A DNA stretch of 28,986 nt from Flectobacillus roseus (GCF_030056665.1 NZ_JASHIG010000057.1); one strand, 5' to 3'. Counted from the stretch's first letter, positions 1 through 8,268 are shown. A program made the numbers and translations. The notes: generated by a model from the sequence alone, not told the origin.

Positions 1-2
1 CT

Positions 3-119
3 TTTGCGTTTGAACAGTACATCAAAGAACTAAACAATGAAAACAAACCTAATTTACCCATTTGGACATGTAATTATTCAAAAAGCACAAACCCAAATCA
101 AACTATTTTACAATTTTGA
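3..119 (+). CDS. possible 3' end of an unidentified gene (partial, enters from the left edge)
   Basis: The third forward frame is open from the window edge to TGA at 117-119 and gives 38 residues ending in NPNQTILQF. The piece is too short to place in a family. A hairpin with a T-rich tail at 296-327 folds better as a + strand RNA than as a minus-strand RNA, which fits a + strand gene ending upstream. It may still be a chance open frame in AT-rich DNA. Confidence 0.3.
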   Translation, partial: FAFEQYIKELNNENKPNLPIWTCNYSKSTNPNQTILQF

Positions 120-295
120 CTACTTTAACTTGGCTAAAACTCAGGGCAACCTATTTTAGGCAAGGGCAAGTTTTAAATATCAACATTTTACATATTCATT
201 AATCCAATCTTGTTTTGCATAATAGTGTTTTGTTAGCAATAAAAAAGAGGATAATTTATTGATAATCATCATTTTAAGACTAACAAGTTTTATTT

Positions 296-334
296 AATAC
301 CTATTCTAACGAATTAGGATAGGTATTCTTTTAT
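296..334 (+). terminator. intrinsic terminator-like hairpin, + strand
   Basis: Arms of 14 nt (296-309 and 314-327) close a CGAA loop, followed by CTTTTATT. The one non-Watson-Crick pair is U-G when read as + strand RNA but A-C on the other strand, so the hairpin is better made by a + strand transcript. It would end transcription coming from the left edge. The rest of 120-500 holds no gene that I can see. Confidence 0.5.
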
Positions 335-430
335 TCGTATATCATCTGGGTAAATGTGACGAAGTATTATCGTTTTTCCAGAAAATATAAAAGGGAAAAA
401 CCATCTCAATCACAATATTAGATTTACGAG

Positions 431-461
431 AAAGACTCTCCCGAAATTCGGGAAAGCCTTT
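431..461 (-). terminator. terminator of the Ig-like lipoprotein gene
   Basis: Arms 448-461 and 431-444 form a 14-bp stem on the minus strand. Two positions are G-U pairs in minus-strand RNA and would be mismatches on the + strand, so the strand is clear. A short T-containing tail (CTTTCTCGT) follows. It lies about 40 nt past the stop codon at 501. Confidence 0.55.
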
Positions 462-500
462 ACATTCAAACCACTTGTATAATTATTTATGAATTCGTCT

Positions 501-1805
501 TTATTTTTTGATTTTAATCTTAAAATTGGCACTCAGTTCTTTTCCTTGAGTAGTCGTCAACTTTATTTTAATTTGATCATCTCGATCTTTTCCTTTGTCC
601 TTATCCCAAGCACTGATTTGATAGTAAATTTTGGTACCTTTTACATACGCTGTTCCATGCGAACCTTGCTCAGCGATGCTTATCGAGCTAATCTCGGCGC
701 AAGATGAAAGATAAAGTTGGTAAGGTACTTCAAATGGTGTGGCTTGAACAATGGTTTCCGAAACTTCCATTACGCCATTATCAAATTTGGCATCACAACT
801 GGTAGCTCGAATTAAACTTACTTTTACCCACACACCTGGTGATGCAATACCATATTTATCAGAAAGCGTATATTCTAAATAATCATCTATCTGCGTTAAA
901 TATCCTGGAAAACTCGATGATGCTGGCTCATAATCAATTTTACCGCTATTGACACTTGCAGTACCATATTTGGGCCATTTGGTTATTTTGAGTGTATTGG
1001 TATTATAAGTTGAACACAAATTATCATTCGCCAAAATATCCAATTGTACCTTCGGGCTATTGCTTGGTAATACGTAATAGTTTGGTAGTAAACTCGTAGT
1101 ACAAGCTCTCACTGAGGAACCTTCCACATCTAACTTTACCGCTGCTGTCATACAAACACCCTGAGTACCAGCTGAACAGACCCGATAGAATAATAAATCG
1201 GGTCCGTCGTAGTCTTTTTTGGGAGTATAAACAATTCGGTTGTTTTTGACTACAGCCGACCCAAATAGTGGATCAAAAGAAATCTGAAGACTTGCCGAAT
1301 CTAAAATTGCATTACAGTAACGATCATTTTTCAAGACATCCAATACACATTCTGTACCTTTATTGAGACAATGAAACAGATCTGGCATAACGCCTGCGTT
1401 GCATGGAACCTTATCCCAATTATTGGTCACTTTTACCCAAATACTATCTTTAACTTGTTTTTGAGTATCTAAGTTTACCACACTCAACACTAGCATATCG
1501 GTAGCATCCGATACCGTTGAGTCGGGTACATACACAATAAATTTGCCATTGGTGGTAAAATACGCTTTTCCGAAAGCACCATTTTTTTCGATTTTGATGG
1601 CATGACCAGTCAGATTTTTCAAAAAATCTTTGACATTAATTGTCACCATATTCGATGGAGCAGTGTAAAGCGTATGAATATCCCACAGAGCAGGTTGAGC
1701 ATCGACTGGCGTGACAGGAACCACATCTTTTTTGATTTCGTCACACCCGAGCAATAAACCCACTACGCTGAGTAAAATGGCAATATGTTTTATAAAAAAC
1801 TTCAT
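501..1805 (-). CDS. surface lipoprotein with about four Ig/cadherin-like (Big_9-type) repeats
   Basis: This 434-residue protein starts with a lipoprotein signal: hydrophobic residues 6-19 and the lipobox LLGC with Cys21, so it should be lipid-anchored to the outer or inner membrane. Four repeats of about 100 residues follow (roughly 35-135, 136-230, 235-335 and 350-434). Each has a DVLxND-like start, a GxAxV turn and a (V/I)xYxP strand, as in VLDVLKND, GSAVVKNNRIVYTP and LDILANDN, GTASVNSGKIDYEP. That pattern is typical of bacterial Ig-like Big_9/cadherin-like domains found in adhesins and surface proteins. Cys pairs occur inside the repeats. Its gene lies 104 nt after another lipoprotein gene on the same strand, so the two may be co-transcribed. 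No catalytic domain is seen; the role is inferred to be structural or adhesive. Confidence 0.8.
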   Translation of the reverse strand: MKFFIKHIAILLSVVGLLLGCDEIKKDVVPVTPVDAQPALWDIHTLYTAPSNMVTINVKDFLKNLTGHAIKIEKNGAFGKAYFTTNGKFIVYVPDSTVSDATDMLVLSVVNLDTQKQVKDSIWVKVTNNWDKVPCNAGVMPDLFHCLNKGTECVLDVLKNDRYCNAILDSASLQISFDPLFGSAVVKNNRIVYTPKKDYDGPDLLFYRVCSAGTQGVCMTAAVKLDVEGSSVRACTTSLLPNYYVLPSNSPKVQLDILANDNLCSTYNTNTLKITKWPKYGTASVNSGKIDYEPASSSFPGYLTQIDDYLEYTLSDKYGIASPGVWVKVSLIRATSCDAKFDNGVMEVSETIVQATPFEVPYQLYLSSCAEISSISIAEQGSHGTAYVKGTKIYYQISAWDKDKGKDRDDQIKIKLTTTQGKELSANFKIKIKK

Positions 1806-1884
1806 TATGATTTATGTCAAGAAAGCGTTAGCAAGCTGAAATCTTCCTTGTTGTCTGTCTTTATTTTATGTGGTTGAATCCTCA

Positions 1885-1902
1885 AGCAGAAAGCTTTCTG
1901 CT
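1885..1902. other. 18-bp perfect palindrome between two lipoprotein genes
   Basis: AGCAGAAAGCTTTCTGCT is a perfect palindrome 8 nt past the stop of the PepSY-like gene on the minus strand. As RNA it would make a 7-bp stem with an AGCT loop. No T-run follows, so it would be a weak terminator or an mRNA-processing or stability hairpin between two co-directional genes. Confidence 0.4.
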
Positions 1903-1909
1903 AAGTTAT

Positions 1910-3082
1910 CTATTTATCAATTTTGGCCACCAAAAATTTCCCATCTTTATCAAAATACAAATGATATTTACTTATACCCACAACTATGTGTAGGTAATAA
2001 GATTCGATTACACCATCTATTTTGAATGCTATCGCCTTGTCAAGCGACCAGCCCGAATAGGTTGTATTGAGATAACTCGTGATAGTAGCTGGCAATACCT
2101 CTGCAGTTAGCTTAATATCTTCAAATTTAGGAAGTTTCAATTCTCCACTAACCGTTTTTGTTAAATTGCCCGAAGCGTCAAAGGTCAGAAATACCAATTT
2201 CTTATCACTTGATAAGGAGATATAGTAAGAATCTACCGCTCCGTTTTTAATTATTGCAATTCCTTTTTCATATTTCCAAGAAGCATAATTTGCGCTCAAA
2301 TAAGCTGCTATGTTAGCTGGAAGTTCAGACTGTTTTAGATTCTTATCTTCAATCTTACGAATGGCAGGTGCATAGGTTTTTGTTGTCAACAATTTACCTG
2401 CGTTATCGTACGAAAACTCATAGAAAACACTATCCTTTTTGGCAAGCACAAAGTAAAATTTATTACCCGTAGAATCGGCATTGGCAGCAGCTCGCACAAA
2501 GGTATAACCTGTTAGTTGCGTTTGAATTGTTGCTGGCAACTGGTCATAGGTTACGGTATAAAATTTTCTAAACTTGCCCTTAATTTGTCCAACTCGCTTA
2601 GGTTCTTTGAACTCTGCAACAAAAGCGCCGTTGGCATCAAATACTACTGTCACTTTTTGATCATTCCATTCTATCAAAACTTTATAAAGGGTGTTGCCAT
2701 CTTTGTCTTTACCAGCTGCTACCCTTTCTAATTTATACCCTGCATAATTGGTATTGAGATAAGTCGTTACATTGGCAGGCAAAGATACCTTTGTCGTATC
2801 ATCCGAAAGACTAAATGAACTCAAAACAGTTCCATTAGCCGTGATTGTCAACTCTATACTTTTCCCATTTACTTTTAAATCTACTCCATAAGTCGTGCTT
2901 TGACTAAGTGTTGAGTAGCTTACCTGAGCGGCCTGTGGAAAATTGTTACTAACAGCTAAACGTACTGCTGAAGGAATTACGGTTGAATTGTTGGTAGTAT
3001 TATCAACGGCAATTTGTTCTGGTTCACAACTTGCCAATAGAATTGCACTCATAAGTGCTGAAAATAAAAGGAACTTTTTCAT
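1910..3082 (-). CDS. lipoprotein with five PepSY-like repeats
   Basis: The 390-residue product has a lipoprotein signal (MKKFLLFSALMSAILLASC, Cys19). The mature part is five repeats of about 70 residues. Each begins with a short helix such as LPANVTTYLNTNY, LPATIQTQLTGY, LPANIAAYLSANY or LPATITSYLNTTY and continues into strands ending in (F/Y)DxxGxxL. The first copy is more divergent (IPSAVRLAVSNNFPQA). This is the PepSY_like (PF11396-type) pattern common in periplasmic Bacteroidota proteins; many such proteins are small inhibitors or carry one or two copies, so five is long. Function is unknown; binding of a protease, peptide or ligand in the periplasm is only an inference. The start ATG at 3082 leads directly into the signal peptide. 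Confidence 0.8.
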   Translation of the reverse strand: MKKFLLFSALMSAILLASCEPEQIAVDNTTNNSTVIPSAVRLAVSNNFPQAAQVSYSTLSQSTTYGVDLKVNGKSIELTITANGTVLSSFSLSDDTTKVSLPANVTTYLNTNYAGYKLERVAAGKDKDGNTLYKVLIEWNDQKVTVVFDANGAFVAEFKEPKRVGQIKGKFRKFYTVTYDQLPATIQTQLTGYTFVRAAANADSTGNKFYFVLAKKDSVFYEFSYDNAGKLLTTKTYAPAIRKIEDKNLKQSELPANIAAYLSANYASWKYEKGIAIIKNGAVDSYYISLSSDKKLVFLTFDASGNLTKTVSGELKLPKFEDIKLTAEVLPATITSYLNTTYSGWSLDKAIAFKIDGVIESYYLHIVVGISKYHLYFDKDGKFLVAKIDK

Positions 3083-3307
3083 GGTTAATAATGGACTAAG
3101 GGAGAGTCAGAATATACTTTTCGAGAGCTGGCCAGATTCTGAAAAGGGGAACACCTGATTTTCCTTATGGATAGAAATATGTTGATTAATACAGACTATG
3201 GTTATACTAATTTGTGAATTCAATGATATTGACAGGAAGGTAAAAAGAAGGGTTGCACTGTTTGTTAAAAATTCTTAAAATGTAGATATTGAATTGAAGA
3301 ATTTGGT

Positions 3308-3484
3308 CATGTGTCATCCCTAATTTAGTGATTGAGTGATTGAGTGATTGAGCGAATGAGTGATTATTTTAAAATTTGAATTCTGGCAGTAAAGACGCAA
3401 TGATTGCGTCTTGAGCTGAGTAAAATCTAGCATAGTTTCATCAAAAAAGCGGTCGGAAAGTAATTTCCAACCGCTTTTTTGATG
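3308..3484 (-). repeat. composite intergenic repeat, copy A (hairpin + GACGCAAT palindrome + octamer tail)
   Basis: Read on the minus strand, the copy has three parts. First is a hairpin with arms 3464-3484 and 3439-3459 around AAAAAAGCGG. Second is the palindrome GACGCAATCATTGCGTC (3394-3410). Third is a G-poor tail with three CAATCACT units, ending near CATG at 3308. The palindrome and tail (105 bp) match 12917-13013 almost base for base, apart from one extra octamer. The same order of parts occurs at 6022-6174. It fills most of the gap between the lipoprotein and symporter genes (3083-3856), where I see no gene. Confidence 0.7.
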
Positions 3485-3508
3485 CAGTACAAAATATGAC
3501 TTGGCTTA

Positions 3509-3528
3509 AGACGTAAAGTATTACGTCT
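3509..3528. repeat. AGACGTAA-N4-TTACGTCT palindrome
   Basis: An 8-bp perfect inverted repeat around AGTA, followed by CTACA. A close relative with one mismatch, sharing AAAGTATTACGTCTCTAC, lies at 13047-13068. It belongs with the other (A/G)GACG...CGTCT palindromes between genes in this window. Confidence 0.55.
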
Positions 3529-3773
3529 CTACAAAAAATACAAAATGAGACATATCGTGCCTTGAATAAATTATTTTTTTTATCAAAAAGTTGCAATTGT
3601 TGTGTTGCTTCAAGTATTTTTGTCTTTATAGAACAGTGTAGAACTGTATAAGAGAATGTGCAATCATTTGAGCATCCAAAAAATTTGGATTATTCTTATA
3701 AAATCAGAATTAATTTTAAGTTTTTATAGCAATAGTAACATATGTATTCAGTAAATAAATACATATTGCCTTG

Positions 3774-3802
3774 TTTGTTTTGCCATTAAAATTGTAACTT
3801 TC
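3774..3802 (+). promoter_or_regulatory. promoter candidate for the symporter gene
   Basis: TTTG (3774-3777), a 17-nt gap and TAACTTTC (3795-3802) resemble the Bacteroidota -33/-7 pair, with one mismatch to TAnnTTTG. The mRNA would start near 3809, about 48 nt before the ATG at 3857. Confidence 0.4.
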
Positions 3803-3856
3803 AGATTCAAAATTTAATTTATCCCTGATTATAAACTATTCAAATCAATTCAACCC

Positions 3857-5530
3857 ATGCACAAAGGACTGGAACTTATTGATTATCTGGTATTTCTCAT
3901 TTATTTCGTGGTAGTGGCTGGCTATGGCTACTGGATTTATCAAAAGAAAAAATCAAAAGAAGCATCTTCTACAGATTTCTTCTTAGCTGAAGGTTCGCTT
4001 ACATGGTGGGCAATTGGAGCATCGATGATTGCTTCAAACATTTCGGCAGAACAGTTCATTGGTATGGCTGGTAACGGCTACAAAATGGGTTTGGCAATTT
4101 CGACGTATGAGTGGATGGCGGCAGCTACGCTTATTATTGTAGCGGTGTTCTTTATGCCAATTTACTTGAAGAATAAAATCTTTACAATGCCTCAATTCCT
4201 GAAACAGCGCTATAACTCGACCGTAAGTACGGTTATGGCTATTTTCTGGTTGATTCTATATGTTGTAGTAAACCTTACTTCTATCCTATATCTTGGTGCA
4301 TTGGCGGTTTCGACTATCTCGGGTCTTGACTTTACCTTGTGTATGTGGGGATTAGCCATTTTTGCGGTAATCATCACTTTGGGTGGTATGAAAGTAATTG
4401 GTTTTACAGACGTAATTCAGGTATTCTTCTTGATTTTGGGTGGTTTGTGTACTACATACTTGGCTTTGACTTTGGTGTCAGATCAGTTTGGTTCACAAGG
4501 TGCAATGGAAGGTTTGAGTCATATTTTTAATAAGGCAGATGACCATTTCCACATGATTTTGAAAAGAGATAATCCTAATTTTACCTCTTTACCAGGTTTG
4601 ACAGTATTAGTAGGTGGTATGTGGATTGTAAACTTGAACTATTGGGGATGTAACCAGTATATTACACAGCGTGCGTTGGGTGCTTCGTTACCAGTAGCTC
4701 GTGAAGGTTTGTTGTTTGCAGGTTTCTTAAAATTATTGATGCCAATCATCGTAGTATTGCCGGGTATTGCGGCTTACGTATTGCACGCAAACGGTATGTT
4801 CCAACAAGAAATGCTTGGCGCAGATGGTACAGTAAATGCTGACCACGCTTACCCAGTGTTGTTGAACTTGTTGACACCAGGTTTGAAAGGTCTATCTTTT
4901 GCAGCCTTGACTGCGGCTATCGTAGCATCTTTGGCTGGTAAAGCGAACTCTATTTCGACGATTTTTACCCTAGATATTTATCAAAAATTCTTTAAAAAGG
5001 ATGCCTCAGAAGAGCAATTGGTAAAAACAGGTCGTATCGTGATTGTGGTAGCAATGGTGATTGCGATTTTGATTTCTCCATACTTGGGTATTGATAAAAA
5101 AGGTGGTTTTGACTTTATCCAAGAAATGACGGGTTATGTATCTCCAGGTATCTTCGCGGTATTCTTGTTAGGTTTCTTCTGGAAACGTGCTAACTCAGCT
5201 GGTGCGATGGCTGCAACAATTGGTTCAGTAGTAATTTCATTAGTATTGAAAGATTTGCCAGAAATGACTGGTATGTACGATACAGTGTTTTATTCATCAT
5301 TCTTAGATGGCGAAGGACACCATATTATTCCATTCCTTGACCGTATGGGCTTAACATTCCTAATCTGTGTGTTGATGATGGTAGTATTAGGTTTGGCAGA
5401 TTCATCAACCAAGAGCGGTGAAAAAGCCTTGCAGATTGATGCTTCTATGTTCAAAACAAACACAGCATTTGCGGTTGGTGCAACAGTAATTGTCGGTATT
5501 CTTGTGGTTCTTTACACAGTATTCTGGTAG
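3857..5530 (+). CDS. sodium/solute symporter (SSS family, SglT-like)
   Basis: The 557-residue protein is almost wholly hydrophobic, with about 13-14 membrane helices from residue 8 to the C-terminus. The early segment LTWWAIGASMIASNISAEQF with the following GMAGNGYKMG is the hallmark of SLC5/SglT-like transporters, which import a sugar, sugar acid or other small solute with Na+. ANSISTIFTLDIYQ, near residues 360-376, matches the region carrying the second sodium site in this LeuT-fold family. Length is normal for the family. The substrate cannot be read from the sequence; no sugar-catabolic gene adjoins it. It appears to be a single-gene unit with its own promoter, and the nearest + strand terminator-like hairpin is about 500 nt downstream at 6026. 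Confidence 0.9.
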   Translation: MHKGLELIDYLVFLIYFVVVAGYGYWIYQKKKSKEASSTDFFLAEGSLTWWAIGASMIASNISAEQFIGMAGNGYKMGLAISTYEWMAAATLIIVAVFFMPIYLKNKIFTMPQFLKQRYNSTVSTVMAIFWLILYVVVNLTSILYLGALAVSTISGLDFTLCMWGLAIFAVIITLGGMKVIGFTDVIQVFFLILGGLCTTYLALTLVSDQFGSQGAMEGLSHIFNKADDHFHMILKRDNPNFTSLPGLTVLVGGMWIVNLNYWGCNQYITQRALGASLPVAREGLLFAGFLKLLMPIIVVLPGIAAYVLHANGMFQQEMLGADGTVNADHAYPVLLNLLTPGLKGLSFAALTAAIVASLAGKANSISTIFTLDIYQKFFKKDASEEQLVKTGRIVIVVAMVIAILISPYLGIDKKGGFDFIQEMTGYVSPGIFAVFLLGFFWKRANSAGAMAATIGSVVISLVLKDLPEMTGMYDTVFYSSFLDGEGHHIIPFLDRMGLTFLICVLMMVVLGLADSSTKSGEKALQIDASMFKTNTAFAVGATVIVGILVVLYTVFW

Positions 5531-5556
5531 TTATGAAGTATGAATGCTGAATTAGA

Positions 5557-5706
5557 TTTAAGTTATGTGTTTTAGGGAACAGGCAACAGGCACAAGGCAA
5601 AGAGTGTTAACATGTTTTATAGTAACGCTAGATATGTTTTTGCCGAATACCTATACCTGAAAGCCGAAAGCACAAAAATTAATTTTTATTTTGCGGACTA
5701 ACTTAA
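5557..5706 (+). repeat. MITE-like dispersed repeat, copy 1
   Basis: A 150-bp non-coding element running from TTTAAGTTATGTG to CGGACTAACTTAA, so its ends TTAAGTTA and TAACTTAA are inverted. Internal shared blocks include GGCAACAGGCACAAGGCA, GAGTGTTAA, CTGAAAGCCGAAAGC and ATTTTGC. It lies just after the symporter gene. With copy 2 and a composite repeat it fills the gap 5531-6196, where no gene is visible. Confidence 0.7.
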
Positions 5707-5725
5707 GTAATCGAGCAGAATAATA

Positions 5726-5886
5726 TTTAAGTTATGTGTTTAGGGACAAGGCAACAGGCACAAGGCACAGAGTGTTAAAATGTTTTTATTAACAACAGCT
5801 ATGCTTTTTTCCAAAGCCCACCGCCAAAAGCTGATACCTGAATGCCTGAGGCACAAAAATTAAATTCTATTTTGCCCACTAACTTA
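5726..5886 (+). repeat. MITE-like dispersed repeat, copy 2
   Basis: A 161-bp copy in the same orientation as copy 1 and only 19 bp away from it. It begins TTTAAGTTATGTGTTTAGGG and ends CCCACTAACTTA. It shares the GGCAACAGGCACAAGGCA block and the (A/T)TTTTGCCCAC end with copy 3. No open frame of note. Confidence 0.7.
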
Positions 5887-6021
5887 TATAAAAATAACCT
5901 AGATAGAATCTTGCAGGATTAGGTTTGATAGATTGATGAGATAAAATATTCGTAATCAAAACTTATCAATTCTCCTCAAGTATTTCCGAAGTTTTTACAC
6001 TAGGATGATTCTACTGATTTT

Positions 6022-6174
6022 ATCAAAAAAGCGGTCGAAAATTATTTTTCGACCGCTTTTTGGGTTTTATAATGCTTGATATAGCATGGTTGAAGACGCA
6101 AAATGTGTTGCGTTTCTACAACAAGAATAAAAATTTAAAATAATCACTCATTCTCTCAATCGTAAATCACTAAA
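6022..6174 (+). repeat. composite intergenic repeat, copy C
   Basis: The order is as in copy A but on the + strand: AAAAAAGCGGTCG hairpin (6026-6061), imperfect GACGCAA...TTGCGTTTC palindrome (6094-6115), then AATTTAAAATAATCACTCATT and a shortened octamer tail ending in AAATCACTAAATG. The preceding AGGATGATTCT (around 6002) is also found before copy B. The tail runs directly into the miaA promoter. Confidence 0.6.
6026..6061 (+). terminator. strong hairpin, likely terminator after the symporter/MITE region
   Basis: A perfect 16-bp stem (6026-6041 with 6046-6061) has a TTAT loop. The 3' arm ends in five Ts and is followed by GGGTTTTAT. It would stop + strand read-through into miaA. Because it is also the first module of a dispersed repeat, it may have arrived as part of that repeat rather than as the symporter's own terminator. 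Confidence 0.55.
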
Positions 6175-6184
6175 TGTTTTGTTG

Positions 6185-6192
6185 TAATTTTG
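6185..6192 (+). promoter_or_regulatory. -7 element directly before miaA (suggests a leaderless mRNA)
   Basis: TAATTTTG fits TAnnTTTG exactly and ends 4 nt before the ATG at 6197. A start point 4-7 nt downstream of the element would fall at or beside the AUG. No clear -33 TTG was found 17-23 nt upstream, which lowers confidence. Confidence 0.4.
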
Positions 6193-6196
6193 TAGT

Positions 6197-7108
6197 ATGT
6201 CAAATTCGTCAAAATACTTAATTATCATTGCTGGACCAACTGCCGTTGGCAAAACAGATCTATGTGTCAGGCTTGCTAAACACTTCGATACAGAAGTGGT
6301 TTCGGCAGATTCTCGACAGTTTTATCAAGAATTAGCTATAGGAACGGCTAAGCCTACCTCCGAGGAAATGCAAGGGGTAAAACACCACTTTATCGACTCT
6401 CATAGTATTGCTGATTATTACTCCGTTGGCGACTACGAACGTGATTGTTTGGCGGTGTTGGACGAAATATTTATGCGTAAAGATGTAGCCATTTTGACAG
6501 GAGGGTCGGGGATGTTTATCAAAATCGTAACCGACGGACTCGACGAAATGCCCGAAGCAGATTTGGAGCTACGGGAATCATTAATGACACGTTTGGAGAC
6601 CGAAGGACTGGATAGTTTGACAACTCAACTCCGAGAACTTGACCCCGTTTATTTTGAAGAAGTAGATCAACAGAATCCACAACGAATTGTGAGAGCGTTG
6701 GAGGTTTGCTTGGCTACGGGACAGCCTTTTTCGGCTTTTCGTAAAAAACAAAAAAAGGAAAGATCATTTGAATGTATCAAAATCGCACTCGAACGACCAC
6801 GGGAAGAATTATACGCTCGTATTGATTTACGAATGGATTTGATGCTGGCGCAAGGACTAGAAAAGGAGGCTAGAAGCGCTTTACCATACCGAGAGCATTA
6901 TGCCTTAAAAACAGTGGGCTACAAAGAGATTTATGAGCATTGGGATGGTCAGTATGATCGTGATGAAATGGTGCGTTTGCTTAAAAGAAATACTCGTCGC
7001 TATGCCAAACGCCAATTGACATGGTTTCGAAACCAAGATGATTTCCAATGGTTTGACCCCATACAAGAAGCAGAAATAGTGAAATACATTGAAAATGTAA
7101 TGTTGTAA
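6197..7108 (+). CDS. miaA: tRNA dimethylallyltransferase MiaA
   Basis: MiaA moves a dimethylallyl group from DMAPP to N6 of A37 in tRNAs reading UNN codons, which steadies codon pairing. The 303-residue length is normal. The P-loop GPTAVGKT sits at residues 13-20, followed by DSRQFYQELAIGTAKP, the family motif for substrate binding and catalysis. GGSGMFIK and QQNPQRIVRALEV later in the chain are further MiaA signatures. The ATG at 6197 must be right or nearly so, because the next in-frame ATG lies beyond the P-loop. The gene stands alone, with an upstream hairpin and a -7 element almost touching the start codon. Confidence 0.96.
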   Translation: MSNSSKYLIIIAGPTAVGKTDLCVRLAKHFDTEVVSADSRQFYQELAIGTAKPTSEEMQGVKHHFIDSHSIADYYSVGDYERDCLAVLDEIFMRKDVAILTGGSGMFIKIVTDGLDEMPEADLELRESLMTRLETEGLDSLTTQLRELDPVYFEEVDQQNPQRIVRALEVCLATGQPFSAFRKKQKKERSFECIKIALERPREELYARIDLRMDLMLAQGLEKEARSALPYREHYALKTVGYKEIYEHWDGQYDRDEMVRLLKRNTRRYAKRQLTWFRNQDDFQWFDPIQEAEIVKYIENVML

Positions 7109-7470
7109 AAGGAAGTTATGATAATGGCATTTTAGTTATCAGAGTTAAATCATAATAAAGGAGAGACAATCAATATACCTGTGCCATACGATAGTAAGTA
7201 GCTGCCAATAGCTGTAAACATATTTTGAGTAAAAATCCCGAAAGCCGAGTGCTCAAAGCTCAACGCCATCATAACAAATGTAGCGGCCTCTATTAGAAGT
7301 CGCTACAAAAGAATCCTTAAACCAAAACTAAATTTAAAATTTGAGCTTTCCAACATTCAAATTTGTTTGAATGAGGACGCAATATCTTGACGAAAAGCCA
7401 TAGCGATTTTGGTGAAATAGCATATTTACACAAAACCAATAGGACTTCTCTAAAATCTTCTTTGTAAAAA
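7109..7470. other. gene-free gap with two hairpins
   Basis: No credible gene is seen. Inverted repeats occur at 7279-7307 (TGTAGCGGCCTCT with its near complement around ATT) and at 7354-7373 (CATTCAAA-TTTG-TTTGAATG, a perfect 8-bp stem). The second lies about 100 nt past the stop of the small minus-strand gene. A partial GAGGACGCAAT... motif at 7374 and CGAAAGCCGAGTGCTCAAAGC near 7240 recall pieces of the repeats found elsewhere in the window. Confidence 0.4.
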
Positions 7471-7704
7471 TTAACCTTTATTTTGTTGAAAAACTGTCCC
7501 TAAAACAGTAGCTCCCATCGCTACAAGCTTACTTTTTTCCTTAAGCTGAGCAATCGAAATGGTATTTTTTGTCTTAGTTTCTTTAGCAACCTTCTTTTCG
7601 GTCTTTTTAGGTGCTAAAAGGTTATGAGGAAATCCAATAGCTAACGACTCGAAATTAACCGAAGTTGCAATTACAAAAGAGGTCAATACTATGAGCTTTT
7701 TCAT
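7471..7704 (-). CDS. small secreted lysine-rich protein of unknown function
   Basis: The 77-residue product begins with a signal-peptide-like segment (MKKLIVLTSFVIATSVNFESLA), probably cut near residue 22. A short basic stretch rich in Lys and Thr (KKTEKKVAKETKTKN) and an AQLKEKSKLVAMGATVLG tail follow. I do not recognise a family. That it is real is supported by the signal peptide and by a good promoter 58 nt upstream of the ATG. Similar short exported proteins with an AxGATVLGxxF end may exist in related genomes, but I cannot check. Confidence 0.6.
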   Translation of the reverse strand: MKKLIVLTSFVIATSVNFESLAIGFPHNLLAPKKTEKKVAKETKTKNTISIAQLKEKSKLVAMGATVLGTVFQQNKG

Positions 7705-7768
7705 GTGACTTGTAAGTTTTTTAGTTCTTTGAATCGTTAGTCGCTCAAGGCGATTTTTAATTACAATT

Positions 7769-7800
7769 CAAAGTTATAGGTTTTGTATAGTATTATGCAA
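7769..7800 (-). promoter_or_regulatory. promoter of the small secreted protein
   Basis: On the minus strand TTG (7800-7798), a 21-nt gap and TAACTTTG (7776-7769) match the Bacteroidota -33/-7 pattern. Transcription would start near 7762, giving a leader of about 58 nt. Confidence 0.5.
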
Positions 7801-8091
7801 TACATAGTACTGTTTTTATTCCAGAAAACAGGATGAGTGGTAATCTGTTTGGATGAATGGTTGGCCCATTTGTCCATAAGATGCAGCTGGTAGAAGGAAA
7901 GTTGCAGGGCGGCCGAATTATTTTTTCAACTATTTTTAAAAAAGAAGAAAAATGGTACTTTGTGTGTTGATTATCAGTTGTTTGTAGCTTTTTGTAAAAA
8001 TAAAAAAACAATTGAATAGCGTAAAAATAGAGAAAGAGAAATATGATATCACCCCCAATCTTTGAGCAATAAGTAAGTGAGGACAATCAAA

Positions 8092-8252
8092 TTTAAGTTG
8101 TTTGTTTTAGGCGCAACATTAGGCACAAGTCAACAGGCGCAAGGCAAAGAGTTTTAAATTGTTTCTTAATAATCAAAGATATGCTCTTGCCCAAAGTACA
8201 TGGCTGTGAGCCGAAAGCTCAATAATTAAGTTTTACTTTGCCCACGAACTTA
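8092..8252 (+). repeat. MITE-like dispersed repeat, copy 3
   Basis: A 161-bp diverged copy of the repeats at 5557 and 5726, same orientation. It begins TTTAAGTTG, carries CAACAGGCGCAAGGCAAAGAG and GAGCCGAAAGCTCAA, and ends ACTTTGCCCACGAACTTA. It sits just past the stop of the acetyltransferase gene. Together with the promoter at 7769-7800 it is the only structure I can name in 7705-8268. Confidence 0.65.
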
Positions 8253-8268
8253 TCATTAAAATACCTTT

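Noticed and set aside
3308..3412. Regular CAATCACT/GATTGAGT units considered as a CRISPR array
   Set aside because: Units are 8 bp and directly adjacent, with no unique spacers and no cas genes.
3439..6061. AAGCGGTC in the hairpins resembles a Pasteurellaceae DNA uptake signal (ACAAGCGGT type)
   Set aside because: Only eight bases are shared, all inside AT-rich hairpins of a dispersed repeat, and the gene content is Bacteroidota. Coincidence is the simpler reading.
7793..8086. 97-residue minus-strand open frame
   Set aside because: Its first third is low-complexity F/Y/L/K from A/T runs, it has no recognisable domain or start signal, and it runs up to the promoter of the next gene. It is most likely chance.
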